In this document: positions 24,498-33,687 of the stretch, in pieces
How the letters are laid out: each line of letters starts with the position of its first letter
Position numbering within the stretch: the stretch's first letter is position 1
Source of the DNA: Gemmatimonadota bacterium
GTDB lineage: Bacteria > Gemmatimonadota > Gemmatimonadetes > Gemmatimonadales > GWC2-71-9
Direction: 5' to 3'
DNA: 64,000 nucleotides
NCBI GenBank assembly: GCA_009692115.1
Contig: SHZU01000002.1
Location: 310,001 to 374,000 of the forward strand
Notes under the pieces: generated by a model
What the model was told of the DNA's origin: nothing
The model's database searches: none
The model's input: only the letters and a program-made list of their open reading frames with translations
Position numbers and translations under genes: made by a program

Positions 24498-25793
24498 ATG
24501 AAGGACACAAGAATTGATCAATTGTCGGGGCTCGCGGACCAGGCGGTCACGATCCGGGGGTGGGTCACCACCACCCGGTCGAGCGGCAAGATTGCGTTCG
24601 TCGTGGTTCGCGATGGCTCCGCCTACGTCCAATGCGTCGTCTCGAAACGGGATGTGTCCGAGGAGATTTGGAACCGGGCGCTGACCCTGACGCTCGAAAC
24701 CTCGGTCGTGGTCACGGGAACCGTCCGGCTCGACGCCCGCCAAGAAGGCGGCGCCGAGCTGAGCGTGACCGACCTCGAGATTCTCGGGCCGAGCGTCGAC
24801 TTTCCAATCTCGCCGAAGGAGCACGGCACCTCGTTCTTGTTTGAGCATCGCCACCTCTGGCTCCGAAGCCGGAAGCAAGTTGCCATCGCCAAGGTTCGCC
24901 ACCAAGTCTTCTTAGGCATCCATGATTTCTTCAACCAGCGGGGCTTCTGCCACGTCAGCACACCGATCCTGACCGGCAGCATCGGCGAAGAGGCGGGCAA
25001 TCTCTTCTCGACCGAGTACTTCGATCTCGGGCAAGCCTACCTGGCCCAGACGGGCCAGCTGTACGTCGAGGCGGCCTGTGCCGCGCTCGGGAAAGTGTAC
25101 TGCTTCGGACCGACGTTTCGGGCCGAGAAGTCAAAGACCCGGCGGCATTTGACCGAGTTCTGGATGGTCGAGCCGGAAGTGGCTTTTGCCGATTCCGCCG
25201 CCAACATGAGGCTCCAGGAAGAGTTCGTGAGTTCGTTGGTTGCCCGGGCACTCGACAAATGTCAGGTGGAGCTCAAGGAGTTGGAACGGGACACCGCGGC
25301 GCTCGAACGGGTCATCCCGCCATTCCCTCGGATTACCTACACCGACGCGGTGGCCCGGCTCAACCAGCTTGGCTCGGACCTCACCTGGGGCCAGGATCTT
25401 GGCGGCGATGACGAAACCCTGCTCTGCAAGGAATACGATCGGCCGATCTTCGTGATGAACTATCCGAAGGAAGTGAAGGCCTTTTACATGAAGGAAAACC
25501 CCGCCGATTCGAGGACGGTGCTGGGGAACGACTGCTTGGCTCCGGAAGGATATGGGGAGATCATCGGCGGGTCGCAGCGGGAGGATGATCCGGACCGCCT
25601 GCTGGCTCGGATCGAGGCCCAGGGGCTCGATCCGAAAGCCTACGGCTGGTACCTCGACCTCCGCCGCTATGGCACCTTCGTACATTCGGGCTTTGGGCTC
25701 GGGGTCGAACGGACGGTGGCCTGGATCTGCGGCGTTCCCCATATCCGGGAAACGATCGCGTTCCCCCGCCAGATCCACCGGCTGTACCCCTAA
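24498..25793 (+). CDS. asnS: Asparaginyl-tRNA synthetase
   Basis: Class IIb aminoacyl-tRNA synthetase, 431 residues: an N-terminal OB anticodon-binding domain (VTIRGWVTTTRSSGKIAF) and a class II catalytic core with motif 2 (FGPTFRAEKSKTRRHLTEFWMVEPE) and motif 3 (GFGLGVERTVAWICG). AsnRS rather than AspRS is indicated by the length, the lack of the bacterial AspRS insertion domain and the HLTEFWMVEPE region. The TAA stop overlaps the TAG stop of the convergent gene within CCTAACG. Confidence 0.93.
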   Translation: MKDTRIDQLSGLADQAVTIRGWVTTTRSSGKIAFVVVRDGSAYVQCVVSKRDVSEEIWNRALTLTLETSVVVTGTVRLDARQEGGAELSVTDLEILGPSVDFPISPKEHGTSFLFEHRHLWLRSRKQVAIAKVRHQVFLGIHDFFNQRGFCHVSTPILTGSIGEEAGNLFSTEYFDLGQAYLAQTGQLYVEAACAALGKVYCFGPTFRAEKSKTRRHLTEFWMVEPEVAFADSAANMRLQEEFVSSLVARALDKCQVELKELERDTAALERVIPPFPRITYTDAVARLNQLGSDLTWGQDLGGDDETLLCKEYDRPIFVMNYPKEVKAFYMKENPADSRTVLGNDCLAPEGYGEIIGGSQREDDPDRLLARIEAQGLDPKAYGWYLDLRRYGTFVHSGFGLGVERTVAWICGVPHIRETIAFPRQIHRLYP

Positions 25794-26146
25794 CGTGGCC
25801 GCTTCGTCGTGATGAGCCACGCGACGTAGCCGGGGCAGAGGCCCATCGCGGTTTCGACCTCGGCCCCTCGGGAAAATTGGAGCAGGTCGATCGCGTCGGG
25901 CCGCAACGCGGCGAACCCGGGCGGTTCGGGGTCGGTCAGTTCGAAGCTTTCCGGCAGAGCCTGCTCGAGCCGGGCCCCGAGGTGATCGCCCACTCGGGTC
26001 CCGTCAATGAAAATCGCGGCCCGCCATTGCCCGGCCGCCGAGTCGACCGCCCGGCAATTGGCTGGGCCGGCCCGAACCACCGCTTGCCGCGTGGAACCCG
26101 CGCACGCCGCTGCCAGCGTGGCCGCCACGGTCAGCGGGGCTCTCAT
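25790..26146 (-). CDS. Small predicted lipoprotein, function unknown
   Basis: 118 residues with a signal peptide and lipobox ending LAAAC (Cys15), so it is probably lipid-anchored and periplasmic. The mature part contains IFIDGTRVGDHLG and a C-terminal YVAWLITTKRPR. I do not recognise the family. Its ATG overlaps the mazG stop, so it is translated from the mazG transcript. Its TAG stop overlaps the asnS TAA stop on the other strand. Confidence 0.6.
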   Translation of the reverse strand: MRAPLTVAATLAAACAGSTRQAVVRAGPANCRAVDSAAGQWRAAIFIDGTRVGDHLGARLEQALPESFELTDPEPPGFAALRPDAIDLLQFSRGAEVETAMGLCPGYVAWLITTKRPR

Positions 26147-26898
26147 TTGCCGCCTCGCTCGCGCCGCTTGGCCTCATTCCAGAGCTCGTCGAGCGCGGCG
26201 AGCCCGGCCGTCGATGGATCAAGTCCGCGCGCCTCGGCCAGCTCCTCGACGCCCTCGAACCGGCTGCGGAATCGGGTGTTGGCGCGGTCCAGCGCGGGGC
26301 CGGGGACTACCCCAGCCTTCCGAGCGAGATTCACGACCGAGAACAACAGGTCGCCGAGTTCGTGATCCAGGGCCGCCGGGTCGCCGGCGCTCAAGGCCTC
26401 CTCCACCTCCGCGAGTTCCTCCCGGACTTTGTCGATTGGGCCTCGGGTATCGGGCCAGTCGAACCCGATGGCCGCCGCTCGCTCACCAAGCCGATAGGCG
26501 AGCAGCAGGTCCGGAAGCGACGCCGGCAAGCCTTTCAGGACGCCGCGGGACCCCTCCCGCTTCTTGAGGAGTTCCCAGGGTTCCTTTGGCCCCAAGTCAA
26601 ACAGATGCGGATGCCGTCGCTTCATCTTGGTTTCGACATCCGCCCCCACCTGCTCGGCGGTGAATTCTCCGAGTTCCTCAGCCAGGACGAGTTGCCACGC
26701 CAGATGGAGCAGGAAATCCCCGACCTCGCGCCGAATCGCGTCGGGGTCCCGCTCGCCGATGGCCGAGTCGAGCTCGTGCACTTCTTCGATCAGGTAGGGG
26801 CGGAGCGTCTCCCGGGTCTGAACCCGGTCCCAGGCACACCGGGCTCGGAGATCGACCACCATCGCCATGGCTCGTTCAAGCGCTGACTTTTCTTGCAT
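26143..26898 (-). CDS. mazG: Nucleoside triphosphate pyrophosphohydrolase MazG
   Basis: MazG hydrolyses (d)NTPs to monophosphates and moderates nucleotide and alarmone pools. The 251-residue protein has two tandem MazG domains: the first with IEEVHELDSAI and GDFLLHLAWQ, the second with REELAEVEEAL and HELGDLLFSVVN. These carry the E-x2-E and E-x2-D metal-binding pairs. It is divergent from alr across a 53-nt gap that carries a minus-strand TACAAT (26921-26916) as a possible -10 element. Confidence 0.93.
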   Translation of the reverse strand: MQEKSALERAMAMVVDLRARCAWDRVQTRETLRPYLIEEVHELDSAIGERDPDAIRREVGDFLLHLAWQLVLAEELGEFTAEQVGADVETKMKRRHPHLFDLGPKEPWELLKKREGSRGVLKGLPASLPDLLLAYRLGERAAAIGFDWPDTRGPIDKVREELAEVEEALSAGDPAALDHELGDLLFSVVNLARKAGVVPGPALDRANTRFRSRFEGVEELAEARGLDPSTAGLAALDELWNEAKRRERGGK

Positions 26899-26951
26899 TT
26901 AGTCTCCCGGCCCTTATTGTACCCAATCGGGATAGACGCGGGGAGAGGGAC

Positions 26952-28013
26952 GTGGAGGAACAGGGACCTTGGTTAACGGTGGATCTCGCAGCCGTTGTCC
27001 GAAATGCGCGACAATTCGCGAGCCTGGTCGGGGTCCCGATCATGCCGATGGTGAAGGCCAACGCCTACGGCCTGGGCGCGGTAGCCGTGGCCCGGGCCCT
27101 TGAATCGGTTGGGCCGTGGGGCTTCGGGGTGGCCACGCTCGCCGAGGCCCGGACGCTCCGGGAGGCCGGAATCGAGCGTCCGATCGTGGCGTTCTGGCCG
27201 TTTCGGCCCCAGTGGATAGACGAGTACATCGCGCTCGGGGTCCGACCCGCGATCGGCGATCTCGAAAGTCTCGACGCCTGGCTCGATCGTTCGCCGGGGC
27301 CCTTTCACCTCGAAATCGACACCGGAATGGGGCGGGCGGGTTTTCGCTGGCACGCCGCCGACGGGCTTGCCGCGTTGCCGGTGCGGCTCCGGCAGGCGGA
27401 CGGGTTCGAGGGGGTTTTTACGCACTTCGCCTCGGCGGACTCCTCGGAATCGGCGACGATTCTCCAGTGGTCGCGGTTCGAGACGATCGTAGCGTCCCTC
27501 GGTTCGCCGCCGCCGCTGATCCATGCCGCCAACAGCGGCGCGGGGCAGTGGCGGCGGCGGTTCGCGGGGACCCTCGCACGGCCGGGCATCTTTCTCTACG
27601 GCGGGGAGGCCGGCTGTCTCGCCGGTGCGTCGGTGGCGCAATTGACGGCCGGGGTCGTCGCGGTGCGCCCGATTCGGGCCGGTGACCCGGTCAGCTACGC
27701 CGCGAGTTACCTGGCGGGCGCCGACGCCGAAGTCGCGACTCTGGCCATCGGGTACGCCGATGGTCTTCATCGAACGTTAGGCAACACGGGGGTGGTGTCG
27801 ATCGGCGACCGGGAGTGGCCGATTGCCGGGCGGGTCACGATGGACATGACGATGGTGGTGGCTCCCGCGGGCGCGGTCCGGGTCGGCGACATCGCCACCC
27901 TGTTCGGCGGCCGGGTCGGGTTGGAGCGCCAGGCCGGCCGGGCCGGCACGATCAGTTATGAACTACTCACCGCGGTCGGATCCCGGGTGGTCCGCCGATA
28001 CCTGGAGGGATGA
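26952..28013 (+). CDS. alr: Alanine racemase
   Basis: A PLP enzyme that makes D-alanine for peptidoglycan. The 353-residue protein has the PLP-lysine motif MVKANAYGLG (Lys35), DTGMGRAGFR in the barrel, LIHAANSGA, and the C-terminal domain with VSYAASYLAG (catalytic Tyr) and AIGYADGLHRTLGN. GTG 26952 follows GGAGAGGGA. The stop overlaps the DUF1844 start (ATGATGA). Confidence 0.93.
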   Translation: MEEQGPWLTVDLAAVVRNARQFASLVGVPIMPMVKANAYGLGAVAVARALESVGPWGFGVATLAEARTLREAGIERPIVAFWPFRPQWIDEYIALGVRPAIGDLESLDAWLDRSPGPFHLEIDTGMGRAGFRWHAADGLAALPVRLRQADGFEGVFTHFASADSSESATILQWSRFETIVASLGSPPPLIHAANSGAGQWRRRFAGTLARPGIFLYGGEAGCLAGASVAQLTAGVVAVRPIRAGDPVSYAASYLAGADAEVATLAIGYADGLHRTLGNTGVVSIGDREWPIAGRVTMDMTMVVAPAGAVRVGDIATLFGGRVGLERQAGRAGTISYELLTAVGSRVVRRYLEG

Positions 28014-28267
28014 TGAACCCGCACCTTGCGACGCTGGTGTTCGGTTTGGCGCAACAGGCCGAGGGAGCTCTGGCGGGCCAGTTGCCCCCGGGGGCGGAGA
28101 AAATCCCGGGGATCACCCCGCGACAAGTGGCCCAGACTCTGATCGACACGTTAGGCATGCTCGAGAAGAAGACCCAGGGGCACCTCGAGGCTGACGAGGC
28201 CAAGCTCCTGGCGGACGCCCTGACGGCGCTTCGGTTTCGCTTCGTCCAAAGCGGCGACTCGACGTGA
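28010..28267 (+). CDS. DUF1844 domain protein
   Basis: 85 residues, soluble. The pattern LATLVFGLAQQAEGAL and LIDTLGMLEKKTQGHLEADEAKLL is typical of DUF1844. Its role is unknown. ATG 28010 overlaps the alr stop and its own stop overlaps deoB (GTGA), so it sits inside an alr-DUF1844-deoB-cdd transcription unit. Confidence 0.8.
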   Translation: MMNPHLATLVFGLAQQAEGALAGQLPPGAEKIPGITPRQVAQTLIDTLGMLEKKTQGHLEADEAKLLADALTALRFRFVQSGDST

Positions 28268-29448
28268 GCCGCCGGGCGGCGCTGATCGTTCTCGACGGCC
28301 TCGGGATCGGACCGGCGCACGATCAAGCCGCGTATGGCGACGCGGGCAGCAATACCTTGGGCAACGCCCTGGCCCAGGCATCGCAATGGTACCCGGAGGG
28401 GTTCGGTTTGCCGGAATTGGAGCGGCTGGGAGTCGGTCGCTGCGGCACCTTGGCCGGGATCAGTGGAACCGCGGCGGGTTCGGCGGCCTATGGGACCGCC
28501 CAACCAGCGAGCCCGGGCAAGGACAGCATTACGGGCCACTGGGAACTCACGGGCGTGGTGCTCGATCGGGCGTTTCCGACGTTTCCGGAGGGGTTCCCGG
28601 CGGCTCTGGTCATGGCCTTTTCGGACCGGACCGGCCGGGGGGTGCTGGCAAACCGGCCGGCGTCAGGTACGGCGATCATCGAGACCTTCGGATCGGAGCA
28701 CCTCCGGACCGGCCACTGGATCGTCTACACCTCGGCCGATAGCGTGCTGCAGATTGCCGCGCACGAGGGCGTGGTCCCGGTCGAGGAACTGTACCGGGCT
28801 TGTGAGTTAGCGCGAACCCTCTGTACCGGGCCCTGGGGCGTGTCGAGGGTCATTGCGAGGCCATTCGAAGGCGGGCCCGGTCATTGGGTTCGGACCGCCC
28901 GCCGCCGGGACTTCTCGCTGCCGCCACCCGGGGCCACACTGCTCGATCGGCTGGAACGGGCCGGCCAGCCCCGGATCGGGATTGGGAAGGTCGACGACCT
29001 TTTTGCCGGACGGGGCATCCAGAGTACGCACGCTGCGACCAACGAGGCGGCCTATCGGCTGCTGGAGGAGGCCCTGCGGGTGGCAACGGCCGGATTCATC
29101 TTCGCCAATGTCATCGAGTTCGATCAGACGTGGGGCCACCGGAACGACGTGCCGGGATTCCTGCAAGGGCTCCGGGAACTCGACCAGGCCGTCCCCAGGC
29201 TTCTCGGGAACGTGCAACCGGATGATTTGATTATATTTACGGCCGATCACGGGAACGACCCGACGACCCCATCCACCGACCACTCGCGGGAGCGGGTCCC
29301 GGTGTTGATCTACGGCCCGAAAGTCCGGCCGGTCGGGATCGGCGAACGGACGACGCTCGCTGACGTTGGGCAGACGATTGCGGAGTTCCTGGGAGTGGAG
29401 CCGCTCTCAGCCGGACGCTCGTTTTTAACGGAGGTGTGGTCTGGCTGA
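28264..29448 (+). CDS. deoB: Phosphopentomutase
   Basis: An alkaline-phosphatase-superfamily mutase that interconverts (deoxy)ribose 1- and 5-phosphates in nucleoside salvage. The 394 residues include the N-terminal metal site LIVLDGLGIGP, GKDSITGHWELTG (nucleophile region, usually GKDTTTGHWE, with Ser replacing the first Thr), and the C-terminal metal ligands in IFTADHGNDPTTPSTDHSRE. cdd follows, which fits a pyrimidine/deoxynucleoside salvage pair. Confidence 0.93.
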   Translation: MSRRAALIVLDGLGIGPAHDQAAYGDAGSNTLGNALAQASQWYPEGFGLPELERLGVGRCGTLAGISGTAAGSAAYGTAQPASPGKDSITGHWELTGVVLDRAFPTFPEGFPAALVMAFSDRTGRGVLANRPASGTAIIETFGSEHLRTGHWIVYTSADSVLQIAAHEGVVPVEELYRACELARTLCTGPWGVSRVIARPFEGGPGHWVRTARRRDFSLPPPGATLLDRLERAGQPRIGIGKVDDLFAGRGIQSTHAATNEAAYRLLEEALRVATAGFIFANVIEFDQTWGHRNDVPGFLQGLRELDQAVPRLLGNVQPDDLIIFTADHGNDPTTPSTDHSRERVPVLIYGPKVRPVGIGERTTLADVGQTIAEFLGVEPLSAGRSFLTEVWSG

Positions 29449-29452
29449 TGCG

Positions 29453-29827
29453 GTGGTCGAACAGGCCTGGGCGGTCCGGCAACGGGCGTACGCCCCCTAC
29501 TCGGGATTCCAGGTCGGGGCGGCGCTCGAGGCCACCAGCGGCCAGGTGTTCGTGGGGTGCAATGTCGAGAACGCCTCGTACGGTCTGACGATCTGTGCTG
29601 AGCGGGCCGCGGTGGTCCAGGCGGTCAGTTCAGGGATTCGGGAGTTCCTCAGGATCGTGGTGGTGACCGGTACGGAACCGCCGGCGGCTCCCTGTGGTGC
29701 CTGTCGGCAGGTGCTGGCTGAGTTCGGGGTGGACTGGGTGGTAGAGGCTGTGGGACCGTCGTCGACCAAACGATGGCGGATACGAGATTTATTGCCCGAT
29801 TCATTCGGGCCGGAGTCGTTGGCATGA
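29453..29827 (+). CDS. cdd: Cytidine deaminase
   Basis: A zinc enzyme converting cytidine and deoxycytidine to uridine forms. 124 residues from GTG 29453, with AYAPYSGFQVGAAL, NVENASYG, the catalytic CAERAAV and the zinc pair PCGACRQVL. The CAE form matches the tetrameric class. The start is uncertain: a strong GGAGG (29430-29434) lies 18 nt before this GTG but only 6 nt before an in-frame CTG at 29441, which would add four residues and match the usual N-terminal length better. The end overlaps the next gene (ATGA). Confidence 0.92.
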   Translation: MVEQAWAVRQRAYAPYSGFQVGAALEATSGQVFVGCNVENASYGLTICAERAAVVQAVSSGIREFLRIVVVTGTEPPAAPCGACRQVLAEFGVDWVVEAVGPSSTKRWRIRDLLPDSFGPESLA

Positions 29828-31053
29828 GGAAACTATTCGCTGGCCTCGCGACAGTCATCGCCGTGGCGGCGTGTCAGGAAAACATCACTACTCCGGGTGA
29901 TTGCCCAACCCTCTGTCCCGGGGAGCAGATCATCGTCCGGGACACGACGATCCTCGCGATTGCGGGGAGCGACTCGGCGTTTTTCGGCTATTTCCCTCGG
30001 GCTTCCAACACGGTGCTCCTGGTCTCATCCGGGCTGGCGGCCGGCGAACTGCGGTCGTTTCTGGTGTTTCCGAAGCAACGCCGCGATTCGATTCAAGTCG
30101 ATGGGGCCCAGCGGGCTCTGATCGTCGACACCATCTCGATCTCATTTTCGCTCCAAGCCCGCGACAGTACGGCCAAGAATCTCATGCTGTTCCTCCACCG
30201 CGTCCCGATCACGGTGGATACCGCCATCACGTTCGATTCGCTCCAGGCGCTGATCGCCGGAGCGCCGGCGTTCGACAGCATCGCGGTCGCGGACACGGTC
30301 AAACTCGGCAAAATCGAAGCGCTGTTTGTGGGCCCCCGGCTCGCCCTGATCGATGGTCCCGAGGCGGACAGCGGTCGGTTTGCCCTTGGGCTCACCGTCC
30401 GGGCCGACAAGCCCACTGGGGTCCGCTTGGGTGGCGGGTCGGGGCTCACCTCCGGCCCCTTGTTCGAAACCCGCGGGAAAGTCGACGTCAGCGATACGGC
30501 CAAGCAACGGCAGCGAACGTCGGTTCGGCCCGACGCCGCCGACAAGCTGGGCTACGTTGGCAACCGCGACCTCGCGGTTGGGGCCAACCCCGACCTGCTC
30601 TACATCGGAGGGCCGCAAGCCGCCCGGTCGATTCTTCGCTTCGCGATCCCGAAGTTCATCCTGGATTCGTCTCAGATCCTCCGGGCCACCCTCGAGTTGA
30701 CACCGGCCGCTCGGCTCGACGGCTTGCCGAACAATCCGGGAGGGGACTCGATGGCGGTTCGTGGCGTGGCCGCCGATCTCGGGGCCAAGTCCCCGCCGCT
30801 CGGGGCTGCCGGACTGTTGGTCAAGGGGGGATTGGGCCAAGGCACCACCAACGCGACCCAGGCGGACATGTTCTCAATGGTGTCTCAATGGCAGGTGGCC
30901 GGCGGGCCGCCGCCGGTGGTATTCATTGCCCATTTGGACGAACCCCTGGGCGGCGGCTTCATGCAGCCGGTGTTCTACTCCACTCGGTCGCCAACCGGAC
31001 AACCGAGACTTCGATTGACGTATGGGCTGCCGACCCGCCCGGGGAGGCCGTAG
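29824..31053 (+). CDS. Large predicted lipoprotein of unknown function
   Basis: 409 residues with a signal peptide and lipobox VAAC (Cys17), then CPTLCPGEQ. The body is beta-rich, with evenly spaced segments such as SILRFAIPKFILDSSQILRATLELTP and a final FYSTRSPTGQPRLRLTYGL that recall carbohydrate-binding or DNRLRE-type jelly rolls. I cannot assign it firmly. ATG 29824 overlaps the cdd stop. The barrel gene begins 2 nt after this gene ends, so the two products probably act together at the outer membrane. Confidence 0.7.
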   Translation: MRKLFAGLATVIAVAACQENITTPGDCPTLCPGEQIIVRDTTILAIAGSDSAFFGYFPRASNTVLLVSSGLAAGELRSFLVFPKQRRDSIQVDGAQRALIVDTISISFSLQARDSTAKNLMLFLHRVPITVDTAITFDSLQALIAGAPAFDSIAVADTVKLGKIEALFVGPRLALIDGPEADSGRFALGLTVRADKPTGVRLGGGSGLTSGPLFETRGKVDVSDTAKQRQRTSVRPDAADKLGYVGNRDLAVGANPDLLYIGGPQAARSILRFAIPKFILDSSQILRATLELTPAARLDGLPNNPGGDSMAVRGVAADLGAKSPPLGAAGLLVKGGLGQGTTNATQADMFSMVSQWQVAGGPPPVVFIAHLDEPLGGGFMQPVFYSTRSPTGQPRLRLTYGLPTRPGRP

Positions 31054-31054
31054 C

Positions 31055-32197
31055 ATGAGGACTGCTCTGCTGTTCGGGCTTGCTCTGTTGGCCACGCCGG
31101 CGGGGCTCCAAGCCCAGTCGTCGCAATTCGGGGTCCGGGGGTTGGGCATCCCGGTCCGGCCTCTGTCCCCGCGGGCCATTGCCACGGGAGGGGCTTTCGG
31201 ATTGTTCGACCTCGAGTCGAGTGTCAATCCGGCGACCCCCGCCTTGGCGGTTCAATTCGCCTCCCTGTTCTCCAGCGCCCAGAATTTTCGACGGTCAACC
31301 AATCCGTTCGGATCGTCTTCGGCCAAGGACAACCGGTTTCCCCATATCCTCGCGGTGGGGCCGATTGGCGGCACCCGGTTAGGCGCGGCGATCAGTATGT
31401 CGGGCTACACCGACCGGAATTTCGCCTTAGGCACCACCGACACGGTCAGCCTCCGCGGGGTGCCGGTTGGCGTGTTCGACACGTTGATTTCCCGGGGCGG
31501 CCTGTCCGACGTTCGCCTGGCGGGCGGATGGCGGGCCACTTCCGCGCTGCATCTCGGACTGGGCCTCCATGCCATCACCGGATCGAACCGGCTCGAGAAC
31601 CGGCGCACCTTCTCCGACTCGGCCTATGCCACCGCGTCGGAGCGATCGACGCTGTCGTACCTCGGTTTGGGAATTTCCGCCGGCGCCATGTTTCGGGTGG
31701 CGCAGAGACTCACCGTGGCCGGGACGTTCCGGACCGACGGGCATCTTGGCATTGACCGCGACACGACGCGGATTGCCCGGACTGACCTGCCGACCAGTTT
31801 TGGTTTCGGGGCCCGCTGGCAGCCGAGTCAGAAGGTCGCGCTGGCGGCGAGCTACTCCGAAAAGCGGTGGCGGGCATCCGATGCCGACATCCGAGCCCAA
31901 GGCGGCGTCGGGGCCGACAACGCGTATGAAATGTCCGGCGGCATCGAGATCCTCCGCGATCCCAAGAACCCGGGACACCGGCCGTGGCGGCTCGGCGGAT
32001 TTTACGCGACGTTGCCGTTCCCGATCCGGATCGGGAACCAGCCTCACGAATACGGAATCTCGGCCGGCACCGGCCTTCGTTTCACCGAGGGGCGCGGCGG
32101 CTTTGACGTGGCGCTCCAACAACTGTGGCGCTCCGATGGCGGTGGCTACACCGAACGAGCGACGGTGGTGACGCTCGGCTTCTCGATTCGGCCCTGA
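31055..32197 (+). CDS. Outer-membrane beta-barrel protein, function unknown
   Basis: 380 residues with a signal peptide ending at QAQ (about 21) and many alternating hydrophobic strands. The C-terminus (VVTLGFSIRP) is near the usual aromatic barrel end. After the signal, GGAFGLFDLESSVNPATPAL resembles the N-terminal plug region seen in PorV/FadL-like barrels (the NPA motif). Substrate unknown. It is paired with the upstream lipoprotein and followed 3 nt later by miaB. Confidence 0.7.
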   Translation: MRTALLFGLALLATPAGLQAQSSQFGVRGLGIPVRPLSPRAIATGGAFGLFDLESSVNPATPALAVQFASLFSSAQNFRRSTNPFGSSSAKDNRFPHILAVGPIGGTRLGAAISMSGYTDRNFALGTTDTVSLRGVPVGVFDTLISRGGLSDVRLAGGWRATSALHLGLGLHAITGSNRLENRRTFSDSAYATASERSTLSYLGLGISAGAMFRVAQRLTVAGTFRTDGHLGIDRDTTRIARTDLPTSFGFGARWQPSQKVALAASYSEKRWRASDADIRAQGGVGADNAYEMSGGIEILRDPKNPGHRPWRLGGFYATLPFPIRIGNQPHEYGISAGTGLRFTEGRGGFDVALQQLWRSDGGGYTERATVVTLGFSIRP

Positions 32198-32200
32198 TCG

Positions 32201-33511
32201 ATGCGGCGGGCCTACATCGAGACCTATGGCTGCCAAATGAATGTGGCCGACACCGAACTCATGTTCGGGGTTCTATTCGCCCATGGGTATACCCGGGTCG
32301 AGGACCCGGCGCTGGCGGATGTGATGCTGGTCAACACCTGTGCGGTCCGGGATCACGCCGAGCAACGGGTCGTCGGTCGGGTGGGGGAACTCCAGCGGCA
32401 TAAGCGCCCGGGGTCGGTCTTGGGGGTCGTCGGCTGTATGGCGCAGCGGCTCGGCTCGACCTTGCTCGATCGAGTCCCCAAGCTCGATCTCGTGATCGGT
32501 CCCGATTCCTATCGAAACCTTGCCGAGTTGATTCACGATGCATCGGTCGGCCGGCGCGCGACGGACACCGAGTTCCGGTCATGGGAACACTACGAGGACG
32601 TTCCGCCGATTCGTTCGGATGGCCCGACGGCGTTCGTCACCGTGCAGCGGGGCTGTGACTACAAGTGCACGTTCTGCATCGTGCCCTATACCCGGGGCCC
32701 GGAGCGGAGCCGAAGTATCGAGGACATCGTCCACGAGGTCCGGTCTCTCGTGCCCGAGGGCAAAACCGAAGTCACGTTGCTGGGTCAGACCGTCAATTCG
32801 TATCGCCACGGGGCTGCTGACTTTGCCGATCTGCTCCGAGCGGTCGGCGCGGTGGAGGGGATCCGGCGGATTCGATTTACGAGCCCGTATCCCACCGATT
32901 TCACTGACCGGGTGATCGAGGCCATGGCGACGACACCGGCGGTCTGTGAGCATGTCCACCTGCCGGTCCAAAGCGGATCGAGCGCCGTCCTCAAACGGAT
33001 GCTTCGCCGCTATGACCGGGACCAGTACCTGGATGTGGTCGATCGGTTGCGGCGGGCGATGCCGACGATCACCTTTTCGACGGACATCATTGTCGGTTTC
33101 CCCGGGGAAACCGAGGAGCAGTTCCAGGAGACGCTCTCGCTGGTCGAGACCGTGGCCTTTGACGATGCCTATACCTTCCGATACTCCATGCGAGAGGGCA
33201 CCCCGGCGGTTCGCCTGAAGGACCCGGTGCCCGACGAGATCGCGTCGGAACGATTGGCCCGGTTGATTGCCTTGGCTCGCCATCAGACGCGGCGAAAGAA
33301 CCTGGGGAAGGTCGGCGAATTCGCCGAGGTGCTCGTCGAGCAACCCGCCAAGCGGGGAGGCATGCTCGGACGGACCCGGACCAATTCGATGGTCTTGCTC
33401 GATGTCGGGCCGGAGCAGATCGGGGAGTACCATACGGTCCGGTTGACCGGTACCACGGGGTCGACGTTCACTGGCACCATTCACACCACGCAGGCGATGG
33501 CGGTTCTGTGA
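32201..33511 (+). CDS. miaB: tRNA-2-methylthio-N6-dimethylallyladenosine synthase MiaB
   Basis: A radical-SAM methylthiotransferase modifying A37 of tRNAs that read UNN codons. The 436-residue protein has the UPF0004 domain with its three cysteines (YGCQMN, NTCAVR, GCMAQR), the radical SAM motif CDYKCTFC followed by IVPYTRGPERSR, and a C-terminal TRAM domain. Length is normal. Confidence 0.95.
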   Translation: MRRAYIETYGCQMNVADTELMFGVLFAHGYTRVEDPALADVMLVNTCAVRDHAEQRVVGRVGELQRHKRPGSVLGVVGCMAQRLGSTLLDRVPKLDLVIGPDSYRNLAELIHDASVGRRATDTEFRSWEHYEDVPPIRSDGPTAFVTVQRGCDYKCTFCIVPYTRGPERSRSIEDIVHEVRSLVPEGKTEVTLLGQTVNSYRHGAADFADLLRAVGAVEGIRRIRFTSPYPTDFTDRVIEAMATTPAVCEHVHLPVQSGSSAVLKRMLRRYDRDQYLDVVDRLRRAMPTITFSTDIIVGFPGETEEQFQETLSLVETVAFDDAYTFRYSMREGTPAVRLKDPVPDEIASERLARLIALARHQTRRKNLGKVGEFAEVLVEQPAKRGGMLGRTRTNSMVLLDVGPEQIGEYHTVRLTGTTGSTFTGTIHTTQAMAVL

Positions 33512-33612
33512 AGCTCAAGAATGCGGTCGAAGACCATGGGGTCGAGGCGTACAACGCCCTCCGGCGAGTGGCGCTTTCTCCCCGGTGCGGGACGGCGTCG
33601 GCAAAGGCCTGA
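33508..33612 (+). CDS. Possible 34-residue ORF overlapping the miaB stop
   Basis: A GTG at 33508 overlaps the miaB TGA, the usual coupling arrangement here, and opens a 34-codon frame with charged, helix-prone content (KLKNAVEDHGVEAYNALRR). No family is recognised. The 176-nt gap between miaB and comEC otherwise holds only this frame and a G-rich stretch. It could be a real small protein, the remnant of a longer gene, or chance. Confidence 0.2.
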   Translation: MKLKNAVEDHGVEAYNALRRVALSPRCGTASAKA

Positions 33613-33687
33613 GGGGCCGGGGGCGGTTAGCCACATATCGGGGAATAAGGGTTAGTTGGGGGCGCCGGGGATTCGGCATTGTAAGCC

